Below, in pieces: positions 33,902-44,533 of a stretch of 64,000 nt of DNA (within the stretch, counting starts at the first letter, position 1; every line of letters begins with the position of its first letter). Source of the DNA: Ruegeria sp. SCSIO 43209 (GTDB taxonomy: Bacteria > Pseudomonadota > Alphaproteobacteria > Rhodobacterales > Rhodobacteraceae); NCBI RefSeq assembly GCF_019904295.1, contig NZ_CP065360.1, forward strand, positions 141,205 through 205,204. The letters are read 5' to 3'. The notes below the pieces were generated by a model. That model saw only the letters and a list, made by a program, of their open reading frames with translations, was not told the DNA's origin and searched no databases. The translations under genes were made by a program, and so were the position numbers.

Positions 33902-34522
33902 TCAAACGCAGCGGCGGAGAACACTGAACTGGAAAGACTGACTTTCCCCCCAAGAGGTTTGGTGCAGGTGATGGCGATGCGCGACGAGTTCAAAGTGTTC
34001 CTCAAAAAGCACGGCGATATCGCTCGGACTATAGCGGGCGACAGGGAGACCACTGCAAGTCTCCGGCCCATCAAGTGCAAACGTAGCAATGATCACATGG
34101 CCGCCAATTTTTACCCCTTTCTTCACGCTTTCCAGATAGGCCGCGCGTTGCGATGTATCCACGAGAAAGTGAAAAACCGCCCTATCATGCCAGACGTCAT
34201 ATCTGCGATCGGGGACCCAAGAAGTTATATCTGCAGAAATCCAAGTGACTGTTTCAGCGGCGCGCCCCAACCTTTCCCGGGCCGTGTCCAACGCGACCTG
34301 CGATAGATCGAGAACTGTCACGTCATGGAGCCCCTTCGCAAGCAACGCTCCAGCAAGACGAGATGTACCTCCACCAATGTCGATGACGGATGAAGGCTTA
34401 GACACTCTGATCAACTCGATGAGTTCAAGCGATATCTCTGGATCATCCTCGTGCCAACTCAATTGGGTGTCAAACTTCTCGCCATAGACATCGTCCCAGT
34501 GCTCTCTTGTGTTAGCTGTCAT
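33902..34522 (-). CDS. Class I SAM-dependent methyltransferase
   Basis: A 206-residue protein with the SAM-binding motif SSVIDIGGGTSRLAGALLAKG (about 49-69, cited for position), VTVLDLSQVAL and the WHDRAVFHFL segment. It resembles the small methyltransferases often linked to thiopurine or metalloid methylation. The ATG at 34522 is preferred to a TTG at 34540. It is convergent with the histidine kinase gene and appears to be a single-gene unit. The substrate is unknown. Confidence 0.8.
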   Translation of the reverse strand: MTANTREHWDDVYGEKFDTQLSWHEDDPEISLELIELIRVSKPSSVIDIGGGTSRLAGALLAKGLHDVTVLDLSQVALDTARERLGRAAETVTWISADITSWVPDRRYDVWHDRAVFHFLVDTSQRAAYLESVKKGVKIGGHVIIATFALDGPETCSGLPVARYSPSDIAVLFEEHFELVAHRHHLHQTSWGESQSFQFSVLRRCV

Positions 34523-35087
34523 GTCGTATCGTTTTCCCAAGTCGTCGCCCTGGAGATATCCTCATTTTGACCGCTCCGCGCTGCGTTTTCGACTGAAGCA
34601 AAAACCAACAAGGCAACGCCCCAGACAATTCGACGCTGGTCCGTTGAATGGCCGCGTGAAGTCATCTCGGCGACAATGTAGTACACACATTCCAATTGTG
34701 AAATGTTTTAGGTGGGATTTGCTTGTCGGTCAGATTTCCACTGGGCTGCGCAAGTAGCTCCAGAATTTTGCGCAGTTTAACTGCAGTGGCGCGGGCCGGA
34801 GATACCGAAGCGTTGGCAGTTTGTGTACTGCTTGCCTGGATTGCTCTGTTCAATCAGTATAGCCGGAAGATTTTCTGAGCTTTGGAGCTTCAATCAGTCA
34901 ACGAATTGCTTAAAGCGCCTTTAACCGACAATGGACTGATAACTTATGAGCAGAGCCACAGATCGTTGAAATACGATTTGGTTCTTGAGTGGCTCCTACT
35001 CCATTTCTCTTAGTTCATAGAATTTCCTACAGTCGTTGAAACGGCGAACAATCACATCATTGGTGAATAGCTGCCGCATCAACAGAC
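34523..35087. other. Gap without a recognisable gene
   Basis: The 565 bases between the methyltransferase and cusF have lower G+C and only short unsupported frames. The methyltransferase promoter must lie at the left end. I see no RNA gene or IS end in it. Confidence 0.5.
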
Positions 35088-35429
35088 TCAGTTTTTCATG
35101 ATCGCGCCGATCGCATACATACCATCATCGCTTTTGACCAACATCAGTGTGACTTCGTCACCTGCGCTGATCTCACCCATCATCTGGGCATTCTCAAGAA
35201 GCTGCAAATCCATCGTCATCGCGGGCCACCCGATCTCGGGGATCGGATCATGGCTGACGTTAGCGGTTTCGTCGCCAATTGAGTTCACCAAAGCCTTTGC
35301 GTGGACCGCACCTTCCATCTGTTCGGAAGACATGGGCATGTTGGAATGGTCCATGCCGTGGTTCGTTTGCGCGATGCCGGATGTTGTAGACACGGCCAAT
35401 AGGGCCAAAATTGCAGTCAAAGTTTTCAT
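35088..35429 (-). CDS. cusF: CusF-like periplasmic copper chaperone
   Basis: A 113-residue protein with a signal peptide (1-20). The CusF Cu(I)/Ag(I) site is complete: His60 in VSHDP, then GWPAMTM with Trp68, Met71 and Met73. It also has a Met/His-rich lead-in (NHGMDHSNMPM). AGGAG precedes the ATG at 35429. It is the last gene of cusB-cusA-cusF and delivers copper to the efflux pump. Confidence 0.92.
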   Translation of the reverse strand: MKTLTAILALLAVSTTSGIAQTNHGMDHSNMPMSSEQMEGAVHAKALVNSIGDETANVSHDPIPEIGWPAMTMDLQLLENAQMMGEISAGDEVTLMLVKSDDGMYAIGAIMKN

Positions 35430-35458
35430 CAGATGCTCCTGTTTCAAGGTTGTGGGTA

Positions 35459-38400
35459 TTATTCTGCCGGAAGCGCAGGGGGCACTTCCTGGATCGTGTG
35501 GGAGATCTCTCGGTTCACGCGATTGAGCGCGAGCCGTTTCCAAATCACGAATATTGCGGGAATGACAAAAAGCGTAAGAAGGGTCGCTGTCACCATGCCC
35601 CCAATCATCGGCGCAGCGATCCGCTGCATGATTTCAGAGCCTGTACCGGTGCCGTACATGATGGGTATCAGTGCTGCAAAGATCGTGGCTACAGTCATTA
35701 CCTTCGGCCGAACCCGAAGAACGGCTCCTTCGAACACCGCGTCTTCGATATCGTCACGTGTCAGCTTTCGCTGTTCCGATTGCGCCAGCCCTCGACGTTT
35801 CTCCCAAGCAAGATTGAGGTACAACAACATGACAATCGCTGTTTCCACGGCAACTCCCGCCAGCGCGATGAAGCCCACGAGCACAGCAATTGAGATATCG
35901 AAGTTAAGATACCATAAGAACCAAACCCCACCTGCCAATGCGACCGGGAGCGCCGCAAGAATTATCCCGACCTCAATCACCCGATTGAACGCCAAGAAAA
36001 GCATGAGCGTGATAATTAGCAGGGTTGCAGGAGCAACGATCGTCAACCTGTCCTGCATTCTCTCTATGTACTCATACTGCCCTGACCAAGTCAGCGAGTA
36101 ACCTGGAGGCAGGTCGACCTTTTCTGTAACCACCTCTTGTGCTTCGGCCACATAGCCGCCCAGGTCGCGCCCCGCGATGTCGATGAACACGAACCCAGTT
36201 CGTCGAGCGTTCTCTGATCGTATCATTCCCGGCCCGTCAACTATTCGAATATCGGCGAGAGCGGACAGTGGCACATGAGCACCCGACGGCGTGACGACAG
36301 GAAGATTTTCGAGCCGTTCCGGGCTGTCTCGCCATGCCTGAGGGTACCGAAGGTTTATAGGAAACCTCTCCAGCCCCTCCACAGATTCCGACACTTGCAT
36401 ACCGCCAATTGCGGTCTGCACTACGTCCTGAACTTCTCGAACACTCATCATGTATCGGGAGGCGGCATCTCGTTTGACGTCGATTTCGATGAAACGCCCG
36501 CCAACAGGTCGCTCTGCGTAGGCGGAAGCCGTTCCATCAATATCAGCGACCGCACGCTCTACTTCGATCCCTATATCTGTAATGACCTCCAAGTCGGTGC
36601 CGGATATTTTGACACCGACAGGAGTACGGATACCTGTCGCAAGCATATCGATGCGGTTCTTGATAGGTTGGATCCAAACATTTGTAACGCCCGGAACCTG
36701 AACGATACGATCGAGCTCATTCCGGATTTTCTCCATTGTCATGCCGGGGCGCCATTCTTCTTCCGGCTTGAGTTGGATTGTGGTCTCCACCATCGTTAGA
36801 GGTGCTGGATCGGTTGCAGTCTCCGCACGCCCAACTTTACCGTGAACAGTTTCGACTTCTGGCACGGTCGCGATCAGGCGGTTGGTCTGCTGCAGTACCT
36901 CACGGGCTTTTCCCGTCGAGATCCCGGGGTAGAAGCTCGGCATGTAGAGAAAATCACCTTCGTTCAACTCGGGCATGAATTCAGAGCCAATTCTCTGGTA
37001 CGGGTACCACATGGACGTCACCAGAACGCCGGCCAACAGTGTTGTTGCCCATGGCCAGGCAATTGCCGCGTCCAGAAATGGGCGGTACACGAACACAACC
37101 AAGCGATTTAGCGGATTTTTTCGCTCCGGTAGAATACGCCCCCTTACAAAGTAACCCATCAAGACCGGAACCAGCGTTATCGAAAGGATGGCGGCTGCAG
37201 CCATGGCGTAGGTTTTGGTATAAGCGAGTGGCGAGAAGAGCCTACCTTCCTGATTTTCCAGAACGAAAACAGGCAAAAAACTAACCGTGATAATCGCCAG
37301 AGAATAAAAAAGGGCTGGTCCCACCTCAGAAGCGCACTCTTGCACAATCCGCCATCGGTTCTCTGCTGTGAGCTTTTCTTTTTCCAACCGCCTGTGCATC
37401 GCCTCGATCATCACAATCGATGCGTCGACCATCGCACCAATAGCGATGGCTATGCCGCCGAGCGACATGATGTTTGCGTTTACTCCTTGCGCCTTCATCA
37501 GAATAAATGCGGCAAAGATTCCCAGAGGGAGCGACAGAAGAATTACGAGGGATGACCGCAGATGAAGTAGAAAAGCCGCGCACACAAGAACAACGACAAT
37601 GAATTCCTGCGTCAGTTTCTTCTGGAGGTTATCGATAGCACGCTCGATCACACCAGATCGGTCGTAGGTCGTTATGATTTCGACCCCCTCCGGCAGGTTT
37701 GAGCGCAACTCTTCGATGCGCGCCTCCACCGCTTTGATCGTTGCCAACGCATTCCCACCCCATCGCAGAATGACTACTCCACCAACCGCGTCTCCTTGCC
37801 CGTCGAGTTCTCCGACACCGCGCCGCATTTCCGGCCCCAGACGGATTTCAGCGACGTCTCCAAGCGTCAGAGCGGCGCCACGGTCGTTGACCATCAACGG
37901 CGCGCTTGCAAGGTCTGACAATTCGTCAATGTAGCCCGAGGACCTGACCATGAATTCGGCTTCCCCCATCTCAATGACGCTGCCGCCCGTCTCGCGGTTG
38001 GCCGCCTGAATAGCCGTCCTCAATTGTGCAAGTGTTATGTCATAGGCACGTAGTTTGTTTGGGTCGACGACGACCTGGTACTGTTTGACCATTCCGCCGA
38101 TGGTGGCGACTTCTGAGACGCCTTCCACGGCTTGTAATTCGTATTTCAGAAACCAATCCTGCAGAGTCCTGAGCTGAGCCAGATCATGATTTCCGGTTCT
38201 GTCAACCAGCGCATACTGATAAATCCACCCGACCCCAGTCGCATCAGGGCCAAGTTGTGGTGACACGCCCTCAGGTAAGCTGCCGGTAATCTGGCCCAAG
38301 TATTCGAGCACACGCGACCGAGCCCAGTAGAGGTCCGTCCCGTCCTCAAAGACAACATATACAAAGCTGTCTCCAAAGAACGAGAACCCGCGAACGTCTT

Positions 38401-38638
38401 TTGCACCGGGTACGGCCAATAGGGCTGTCGCAAGTGGATATGTGATTTGGTTTTCGACAACTTGAGGCGCTTGCCCGGGATATGGCGTGCGAACAATTAC
38501 CTGGACATCCGACAGATCCGGGATTGCATCAACCGGCGTCTCACGAATGGCCCAAATACCCGCAACTCCTATCATGAATGCGAGGGCCAAGATGACGAAC
38601 CTGTTGGCGAGCGAAGAACGAATGATGGCCGTGATCAC
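35459..38638 (-). CDS. cusA: CusA-type RND copper/silver efflux pump
   Basis: A 1059-residue RND permease with 12 helices and two large periplasmic loops; the N-terminus (LANRFVILALAFMIGVAG) and the region SVREVQDVVQTAIGGM follow heavy-metal efflux (HME) pumps. Helix 4 holds the acidic proton-relay motif GGIAIAIGAMVDASIVMIEAMH. It overlaps cusB by 4 bp. With CusB and an outer-membrane channel it expels Cu(I) or Ag(I) from the periplasm. No CusC gene is adjacent. Confidence 0.93.
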   Translation of the reverse strand: MITAIIRSSLANRFVILALAFMIGVAGIWAIRETPVDAIPDLSDVQVIVRTPYPGQAPQVVENQITYPLATALLAVPGAKDVRGFSFFGDSFVYVVFEDGTDLYWARSRVLEYLGQITGSLPEGVSPQLGPDATGVGWIYQYALVDRTGNHDLAQLRTLQDWFLKYELQAVEGVSEVATIGGMVKQYQVVVDPNKLRAYDITLAQLRTAIQAANRETGGSVIEMGEAEFMVRSSGYIDELSDLASAPLMVNDRGAALTLGDVAEIRLGPEMRRGVGELDGQGDAVGGVVILRWGGNALATIKAVEARIEELRSNLPEGVEIITTYDRSGVIERAIDNLQKKLTQEFIVVVLVCAAFLLHLRSSLVILLSLPLGIFAAFILMKAQGVNANIMSLGGIAIAIGAMVDASIVMIEAMHRRLEKEKLTAENRWRIVQECASEVGPALFYSLAIITVSFLPVFVLENQEGRLFSPLAYTKTYAMAAAAILSITLVPVLMGYFVRGRILPERKNPLNRLVVFVYRPFLDAAIAWPWATTLLAGVLVTSMWYPYQRIGSEFMPELNEGDFLYMPSFYPGISTGKAREVLQQTNRLIATVPEVETVHGKVGRAETATDPAPLTMVETTIQLKPEEEWRPGMTMEKIRNELDRIVQVPGVTNVWIQPIKNRIDMLATGIRTPVGVKISGTDLEVITDIGIEVERAVADIDGTASAYAERPVGGRFIEIDVKRDAASRYMMSVREVQDVVQTAIGGMQVSESVEGLERFPINLRYPQAWRDSPERLENLPVVTPSGAHVPLSALADIRIVDGPGMIRSENARRTGFVFIDIAGRDLGGYVAEAQEVVTEKVDLPPGYSLTWSGQYEYIERMQDRLTIVAPATLLIITLMLFLAFNRVIEVGIILAALPVALAGGVWFLWYLNFDISIAVLVGFIALAGVAVETAIVMLLYLNLAWEKRRGLAQSEQRKLTRDDIEDAVFEGAVLRVRPKVMTVATIFAALIPIMYGTGTGSEIMQRIAAPMIGGMVTATLLTLFVIPAIFVIWKRLALNRVNREISHTIQEVPPALPAE

Positions 38639-40830
38639 TGCGTAACACTCCCATCAAGCGCGACCTCTAACAGCGTCATCGAAAAGTCGGGATTGCGGCG
38701 AAGGATCAAAGAAACATCAATCCCTACAGGCAAGTTAGAAACCTCAATCCCCTCCGCAACCGGGAAATCCATGGTCATGCCCGGCATGCCGATCTCAGTC
38801 ATCGGACCGTGTGTTACGTTCGCGGTACGCGCGTTCGGGTCGATACTGTTAATCCGGCCAGAAACCTGAAGTGGCGGTGCAATAGGCGTTGCCGCAGCCA
38901 ACACCATTGTCATGCCATCTGCACGCGCGAAAGTCAGAGTCATTTCAGAACCGACTTCGAGCATGCTTGTGTCCAATGTAGGTTCTAATGGGAAATCCAT
39001 GGTCATTCCGGGCATGCCAATCTCAGTCATCGGCCCGTGAGTGATGGTTGCCGTTCCCGCCTCAGCATTAACGAGGTTGATCGTGCCGGTGACTACAATC
39101 GGTGGAGCAGAAGGCGTGTCGGTTTCTTCGGGTTCAACGGAATCCGTCGGCGGCGAGCCCTCTTCGCGAATTGCCACAATCGAGAACATCCCCCCTTCTC
39201 CCTCAGCCAGATCAAACTCAATTGGCATGTCGATTGGCACGGTAGTGAGATCTACTCCTACAACAGGCAAATCCATTGTCATGGCGGCCCAACCGAGCTC
39301 GGGGATCGGTCCGTGCTCAAGCGTCAATTTGCCGTCTGAAGTGACGGCGCGCGCGATTCCGGCACCAGTTCCGGCAATACCATCGTCTGGTGCAAGCTCC
39401 ATCAGGCTCAGAAGCCCATCCGCACCCCGTGCGATCACGAAAGCGACTGCGTCGCCTGCACTCAAGCTGTCGAGCGAAACACCAGACCTCACCGGAAACT
39501 GCGAAGTCATTGCGGGCCAATCGAGGCTTTCGAGAACATCGTGACGAACAGTTGCCATACGATTTTGGGCATCGAGTGAAACCAGGGTGCCTGCCCCGCG
39601 TGCTGGTTCGGTATCCGTTGGTGCCATTCGGGTGAAACCGGCGCTCAAAGCACTTTCACTGTCGATTAGAAACTGTGCGGATGCGACAACTTCCTCACCA
39701 GGTTCAAGCCCTTGCAGAACTTCTGTTCGACCCCCCTCGCCGAAACTGTCTCGAAGACCTGTAGTCACCAGTCTCGGGCGAAAAGTACCATCGCCTGTTT
39801 TTAAGATGACGCGTTCCGCCGAACCGGTACGAATTAACGCCTCTGATGGAACAGTGAGAACATTTCGGCTTTCATCCGGTATAAGGCTAACACTGCCAAA
39901 CATGCCCGGCCGCAGCACGCCGTCGGTGTTATCGAAACTAAGCCTTACGGGAAGAGTTCGGGTTTGCGGATCAAGCTCAGGGTAAACATAGTCGATGTCG
40001 CCTTCGAAGGTGCGACCGGGTAGGTGCTCGAACCTTGCTATCGCGCGCATATCTTCCGACAAACGTGCAATATCTCGTTCAAATACATCAACGATCAGCC
40101 ATACTTCAGAAAGATCGGTTACCGAAAAAGCAAGCGTGCCTGGCTGCAGGTACATGCCATCGGCGGCATTCAGAGCTATGACGACACCGTTTTGAGGTGC
40201 CTCAATTTCCACATTTCGAACCAACTCACCGCCCGCCTCAATCTCAGCAACCTGACGAGCGGACATACCGTGGCTGATCAACTTATTGCGCGCCGCGTCC
40301 AAAATCCGCGGGTCACCAGCTTCGACTGCGCGTACAAGATCGCCGGTCGCAGCTGCGATCAGTGGTGAAAAGAGTTCAAATAAAACTTGCCCCTTCTCAA
40401 CGCGATCACCGACCGCTCGAACTTTCAGTTGCTCAATCCAACCTTCAACACGCGTATGAACGTGATTGGTCAGGTGTTCGTCAAAGCCGACGAAACCCAC
40501 CGTTTCGATGCGAGGTTCGATATCAGTCATGCGTGCAACCGCAGTTCGCACACCAATTGCGTTGATTTCCGCAGCGCTCAGGGTGACTTCTTCAGGGTCG
40601 CCGGTAGGTTCCTGCCCAGAATAAACCGGGATCAAGTCCATACCCATCGGCGATTTTCCAGGTCCAGGCTGCCGAAAATTCGGATCCATCGGTGCTACCC
40701 AATAAAGGACCTCTGGTTCGTTCGACTGGCCCTGATCAATTGGATTCAGGTACAGTCTTTCAAGAAAGACACCTCCACCCAGGCCAATCGCCAAGGCAAG
40801 TACTGATAGTGCCGCATATCTTCCACGCAT
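38635..40830 (-). CDS. cusB: CusB-type adaptor with four C-terminal CusF-like domains
   Basis: A 731-residue periplasmic adaptor, about 300 longer than E. coli CusB (407). Order: membrane anchor (1-25), a heavy-metal-binding motif (YWVAPMDPNFRQPGPGKSPM, about 43-62), the HlyD-type core to about 410, then four tandem CusF-like domains to the end. Domains 1 and 2 keep the Trp (DWPAMTS, GWAAMTMD); domains 3 and 4 have GMPGMTMD without Trp and share a nearly identical DNA core, so they are a recent duplication. GGAG precedes the ATG at 40830. It is coupled to cusA. Confidence 0.9.
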   Translation of the reverse strand: MRGRYAALSVLALAIGLGGGVFLERLYLNPIDQGQSNEPEVLYWVAPMDPNFRQPGPGKSPMGMDLIPVYSGQEPTGDPEEVTLSAAEINAIGVRTAVARMTDIEPRIETVGFVGFDEHLTNHVHTRVEGWIEQLKVRAVGDRVEKGQVLFELFSPLIAAATGDLVRAVEAGDPRILDAARNKLISHGMSARQVAEIEAGGELVRNVEIEAPQNGVVIALNAADGMYLQPGTLAFSVTDLSEVWLIVDVFERDIARLSEDMRAIARFEHLPGRTFEGDIDYVYPELDPQTRTLPVRLSFDNTDGVLRPGMFGSVSLIPDESRNVLTVPSEALIRTGSAERVILKTGDGTFRPRLVTTGLRDSFGEGGRTEVLQGLEPGEEVVASAQFLIDSESALSAGFTRMAPTDTEPARGAGTLVSLDAQNRMATVRHDVLESLDWPAMTSQFPVRSGVSLDSLSAGDAVAFVIARGADGLLSLMELAPDDGIAGTGAGIARAVTSDGKLTLEHGPIPELGWAAMTMDLPVVGVDLTTVPIDMPIEFDLAEGEGGMFSIVAIREEGSPPTDSVEPEETDTPSAPPIVVTGTINLVNAEAGTATITHGPMTEIGMPGMTMDFPLEPTLDTSMLEVGSEMTLTFARADGMTMVLAAATPIAPPLQVSGRINSIDPNARTANVTHGPMTEIGMPGMTMDFPVAEGIEVSNLPVGIDVSLILRRNPDFSMTLLEVALDGSVTQ
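38762..38805 (-). repeat. Duplicated CusF-like domain core (copy in domain 4)
   Basis: About 44 bases here, encoding THGPMTEIGMPGMTMDFP, recur almost unchanged at 38990-39033 in domain 3. Only three or so bases differ. Confidence 0.75.
38990..39033 (-). repeat. Duplicated CusF-like domain core (copy in domain 3)
   Basis: Near-identical partner of 38762-38805; see that entry. Confidence 0.75.
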
Positions 40831-40905
40831 AATAATCTCCTGACGGTCGCAGTGCATGCTCGAACCGAAACAACATGAAAACCCGCGCTGACGGGCCTGT
40901 GGATG

Positions 40906-41298
40906 TTAGGAGATTTGTGGAGGACGATCGGGCGTCAGAGGCGCTTGAGAGTTGTGGATGTCGGAATCCATGTTACGGTTTTTCTGGCCAAAAGCTTCAG
41001 CCAAAACCGCAAGTCCTACGTGGGTCGGATATTCGCCAACACAACAGATACCGGAATGACATTCTCCGCTGTGATTTACGTGGCTATCCGTGTGGATTTG
41101 GCCAGTCGTCGGATGCAAACCGCTATGGTCGTGTTTGAAGTCTGATGACTTTGCAGCCATTGAAACGCCGTGAGGCTCAGAGGTGCTACTGTTTTTGACG
41201 TCACTGCTCGCGACCACAACAGTGCCGACGAAGGTCATCGCCAAGCAGACGCATGTCAGAAACGTCATTCGCAACACTGAGAAAAACTTCCACTTCAT
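40906..41298 (-). CDS. Secreted Cys/His-rich small protein
   Basis: A 130-residue protein with an N-terminal hydrophobic segment (about 10-30). The mature part is rich in His and Cys, with HSGECHSGICC. The same pattern H-x-G-x-C-H-x-G-x-x-C is found in the protein at 48916-49242. It is upstream of cusB on the same strand, 75 bp away, and is probably part of that operon. Copper binding is likely from composition; no named family is recognised. Confidence 0.6.
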   Translation of the reverse strand: MKWKFFSVLRMTFLTCVCLAMTFVGTVVVASSDVKNSSTSEPHGVSMAAKSSDFKHDHSGLHPTTGQIHTDSHVNHSGECHSGICCVGEYPTHVGLAVLAEAFGQKNRNMDSDIHNSQAPLTPDRPPQIS

Positions 41299-41447
41299 CC
41301 CGTGCAGTTAGGACGAACGTAACGAGTGTTCAAGCCAGTCGGAGGAAAAAACAGGTGAGTTGGTGCGCTGTATCGAAATGAAGCGGATTCCCGCGAATAC
41401 ACGTAACAAACTGCCAAAATAGGAGGCAGTTCATACGATGAGCGCAT

Positions 41448-41834
41448 CTAAGTTTGGCCGAGGTTCTTCAGGATCGGGCAGTCGGGACGGTGGTCTCCGG
41501 CACATTCATCGATTAAATGAGACAGTGTAGCATGCATGGCCTTCAGGTCCGCGATCTTGGCATCTATTTCTTTTAGGTTCTGTTTGGCGATATCCTTCAC
41601 GTCCGCGCTTGCGCGTTCTTTGTCCTCGTACAACGCCAGTAGTGAACGGCAATCCTCAATGGTAAAGCCCAATGAGCGGGCCCGCCCGATGAAGGCCAGT
41701 TTGTGCAGTTCCTTTTCGTCGAAATGTCGATACCCGTTCAGACTGCGCCTGGGTTTGATGAATCCGATATCCTCGTAATAACGGATGGTTTTGGCAGGCA
41801 GACCCGAACGTTCTGCTACATCTCCGATATTCAC
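41448..41834 (-). CDS. cueR: CueR-type Cu(I)-sensing regulator
   Basis: A 128-residue MerR-family protein: helix-turn-helix IGDVAERSGLPAKTIRYYE (3-21), dimer helix, and the Cu(I) loop with Cys111 and Cys119, 8 apart as in CueR (Cys112, Cys120). A Ser near residue 76 replaces the third cysteine of divalent-metal members. It is co-directional and 15 bp downstream of copA. It is the likely reader of the seven TTGACC/TTCC...GGAA promoters in this window. Confidence 0.93.
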   Translation of the reverse strand: MNIGDVAERSGLPAKTIRYYEDIGFIKPRRSLNGYRHFDEKELHKLAFIGRARSLGFTIEDCRSLLALYEDKERASADVKDIAKQNLKEIDAKIADLKAMHATLSHLIDECAGDHRPDCPILKNLGQT

Positions 41835-41849
41835 AGCGGTTCTCCTATT

Positions 41850-44360
41850 CTATTCAGCAGGCGCTGATCGCAGCGCCTGCTCTTCATTCTGCGAGATCTG
41901 TTCTCGCCCAACTTTGATCGGCTTAACCCAGCGCAACCGCAGCGCGTTGGTCAGGACAAATACACTGGACAGCGCCATGGCACCTGCAGCCAAAACCGGC
42001 GACAGCAACGGGCCGCCAAACGGATAGAGCACCCCCGCTGCAACCGGTATGAGCAGCGTGTTGTAGCTGAAAGCCCAGAACAGGTTTTGGCGGATGTTAC
42101 GCATGGTGCGCTGACTAATATCGAAGGCGTTGACCACGCCTGTCAGGTCGCCTGACATCAGAACGACGTCAGCCGCCTCGATGGCGATGTCAGTGCCTGT
42201 CCCGATCGCAATTCCTACGTCAGCCGCCGCCAGAGCGGGGGCATCATTGATGCCATCACCCACAAAGGCCAGTTTTCCGCCATTTGAGCGCAGATCTTGC
42301 AACGCGGATACTTTACCCTCTGGCAGAACCTCGGCCACGACATGATCGATGCCAAGCTGCGCCGCGATGGATTTGGCTGTAGCGGTATTGTCGCCGGTAA
42401 TCATCGCTACTTTCAGCCCCAGTCCGTGCAAAGCTTCAATTGCGTCTGGCGTGGTGGTCTTGATTGGGTCCGCCACGGCGATGACGGCTGCGATAACTCC
42501 GTCTACGGAGGCATAAAGTGGAGTCTTTCCGTTGATTGCGAGTTCAGCGCCCCGATCAGACAACGCGCCCATTTCAACCCCTTCGCGACTCATCAGGCGG
42601 TCGGCCCCGATCAGGATTGTATGGCCTTCGACTGAGGCGCTTACCCCGTAACCGGTGATCGACGTGAAGTCTTCTGGCTTCGAAAGCTCCAGACCACGGG
42701 TTTCAGCCGCGCGCACGATGGCCGTGGCGATCGGATGTTCGGATGTGACCTCAACGGCAGCAACAAGGCGCAGAACCTCATCCTCGGCCAATCCTTCGGC
42801 CACAATCAGGTCGGTCAGCTCCGGACGCCCTTCGGTCAAGGTCCCCGTCTTGTCCACCGCAACAACGGTGGTTTCCTGCAGCATTTGCAAGGCGTCGCCC
42901 TTTCGAAACAGGACACCCATCTCGGCCGCGCGGCCGGTGCCGACCATGATTGAGGTGGGTGTGGCCAACCCCATGGCGCAGGGGCAAGCAATGATCAGTA
43001 CCGCAACCCCGGCTACCAACGCCAAGCTGAGCGCAGGATCGGGTCCGAACAACATCCAAACCAGCACAGTCATTACGGCCACAGCGATCACTACCGGCAC
43101 GAACCACAGCGTGATGCGGTCAACCAAGCCTTGAATCGGAAGCTTGGCACCCTGTGCTTGTTCGACCATTTGAATGATCTGGGCCAACATAGTGTCTGCG
43201 CCGATCTTTTCAGCCCGGTACGTCAATGCGCCCGCGCCATTAACTGTTCCGCCGACCACAGTTGCGCCCTCGGTCTTTTCGGCAGGAACCGGCTCGCCGG
43301 TGATCATGCTTTCATCGACATATGACGCGCCGGTCACTACGGCACCATCCACCGCGATTTTTTCGCCCGGTCGAACGTGCACAATATCCCCTACAACGAT
43401 CTGCTCGATCGGTAGCTCGACAACCGATCCGTCGCGCTCAACGCGCGCTGTTTTTGCCTGCAGACCGACCAGTTTTCGGATCGCTTCACCAGTTCGCCCC
43501 TTGGCGCGCGCCTCGAGGAACCTCCCCAGCAATATGAGAACCACGATCACCGCTGCGGCCTCGTAGTAGACGTTTGCGGTTCCGGCGGGAAGAACACCCG
43601 GCGCAAAGGTGGAAACAAGCGAGAACCCATAAGCCGCCGAAGTGCCCAGAGCCACCAGAGAATTCATGTCCGGCGCGCCTTTGAACAAGGAAGGGAATCC
43701 CTTAGTATAGAACTGCAAACCTGGCCCAAAAAGAACGATCGTGGTTAGAAGGAATTGCAGGTAATAGCTGTTCTGGATGCCGATCGTGCTCGCTATCAGG
43801 TGGTGCATGCCCGGAATAACATGCGAGCCCATTTCAAGGATAAAGACCGGCAAAGCGAGCAAGGCGGCAAAGCTTGTTCGCCGGGCCAATTGGCGAATCT
43901 CTTTGGCTTTGCGGTCTTGTGGTTCGGTCTGCGTCGCGGATCGCAGGCTCGCCGGATAGCCAGCAGATGCCGCAAGCGCCGCGATGGCTTCGGGTGTTGT
44001 GACTCCCTCAGCATAACGTACAGTTGCACTTTCGGTGGCCAGATTGACCGACGCGGACAAGACGCCATCATCTGCTTGCAATGCCCGTTCAACGCGCCCC
44101 ACGCACGATGCGCAGGACATGTTCTGAATATCCAGCGTTACCTCTTCCGTCCGTGCCAGATATCCGGCGCTGTTTAACGCATCAGCAATGGCCGCTTTAT
44201 CGGCTGGATCGCGGAAATCGACCTGAACGCTTTCGCTGGCGAGATTAACCGAAGCGGCATCTACCCCTGGCACATCTTTCAACGCGCGCTCAACCCGCCC
44301 TACGCAGGACGCACAGCTCATACCCTGAACTTGAAACCTTGCATGTGAAATTTCAGTCAT
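41850..44360 (-). CDS. copA: Copper-exporting P1B ATPase CopA
   Basis: An 836-residue Cu(I) ATPase with two N-terminal HMA domains (GMSCASC with Cys16/Cys19; NMSCASC with Cys83/Cys86), eight helices, the CPC motif ([13 protein letters not shown]), [16 protein letters not shown] and [10 protein letters not shown]. It pumps Cu(I) out of the cytoplasm. The start is 30 nt beyond the -10 of a CueR-type promoter (44391-44421). cueR follows in the same operon; copZ is divergent. Confidence 0.95.
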   Translation of the reverse strand: MTEISHARFQVQGMSCASCVGRVERALKDVPGVDAASVNLASESVQVDFRDPADKAAIADALNSAGYLARTEEVTLDIQNMSCASCVGRVERALQADDGVLSASVNLATESATVRYAEGVTTPEAIAALAASAGYPASLRSATQTEPQDRKAKEIRQLARRTSFAALLALPVFILEMGSHVIPGMHHLIASTIGIQNSYYLQFLLTTIVLFGPGLQFYTKGFPSLFKGAPDMNSLVALGTSAAYGFSLVSTFAPGVLPAGTANVYYEAAAVIVVLILLGRFLEARAKGRTGEAIRKLVGLQAKTARVERDGSVVELPIEQIVVGDIVHVRPGEKIAVDGAVVTGASYVDESMITGEPVPAEKTEGATVVGGTVNGAGALTYRAEKIGADTMLAQIIQMVEQAQGAKLPIQGLVDRITLWFVPVVIAVAVMTVLVWMLFGPDPALSLALVAGVAVLIIACPCAMGLATPTSIMVGTGRAAEMGVLFRKGDALQMLQETTVVAVDKTGTLTEGRPELTDLIVAEGLAEDEVLRLVAAVEVTSEHPIATAIVRAAETRGLELSKPEDFTSITGYGVSASVEGHTILIGADRLMSREGVEMGALSDRGAELAINGKTPLYASVDGVIAAVIAVADPIKTTTPDAIEALHGLGLKVAMITGDNTATAKSIAAQLGIDHVVAEVLPEGKVSALQDLRSNGGKLAFVGDGINDAPALAAADVGIAIGTGTDIAIEAADVVLMSGDLTGVVNAFDISQRTMRNIRQNLFWAFSYNTLLIPVAAGVLYPFGGPLLSPVLAAGAMALSSVFVLTNALRLRWVKPIKVGREQISQNEEQALRSAPAE

Positions 44361-44390
44361 ATTGTCACCACCAATGTTCTGCTGACGGGA

Positions 44391-44421
44391 AACATAAGGG
44401 TTCCAGCAAGTGGAAGGTCAA
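44391..44421 (-). promoter_or_regulatory. CueR-type promoter of copA
   Basis: On the minus strand: -35 TTGACC, 19-bp spacer beginning TTCCACTTGCTGGAA, -10 TATGTT. The box is nearly the same as that of E. coli copA. This is the only one of the seven boxes with 7 bases between TTCC and GGAA; the others have 6. Confidence 0.88.
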
Positions 44422-44474
44422 GGGATGGGGCTGACTTTCTTTGCCACTAATTTTGACGATCCAATAATCACGAC

Positions 44475-44505
44475 TTGACCTTCCTGTGCTGGAATACTTT
44501 AGCCG
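44475..44505 (+). promoter_or_regulatory. CueR-type promoter of copZ
   Basis: -35 TTGACC (44475-44480), 19-bp spacer beginning TTCCTGTGCTGGAA, -10 TAGCCG (44500-44505). The copZ start is 28 nt beyond the -10. Confidence 0.8.
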
Positions 44506-44533
44506 GGACGACGGAACACAGGAGCAAACATCC

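Noticed and set aside
41281..41460. CueR-type box in front of the cusBAF operon
   Set aside because: No TTGACC with a TTCC...GGAA dyad was found there; TTGAAC on the minus strand near 41331 lacks the dyad.
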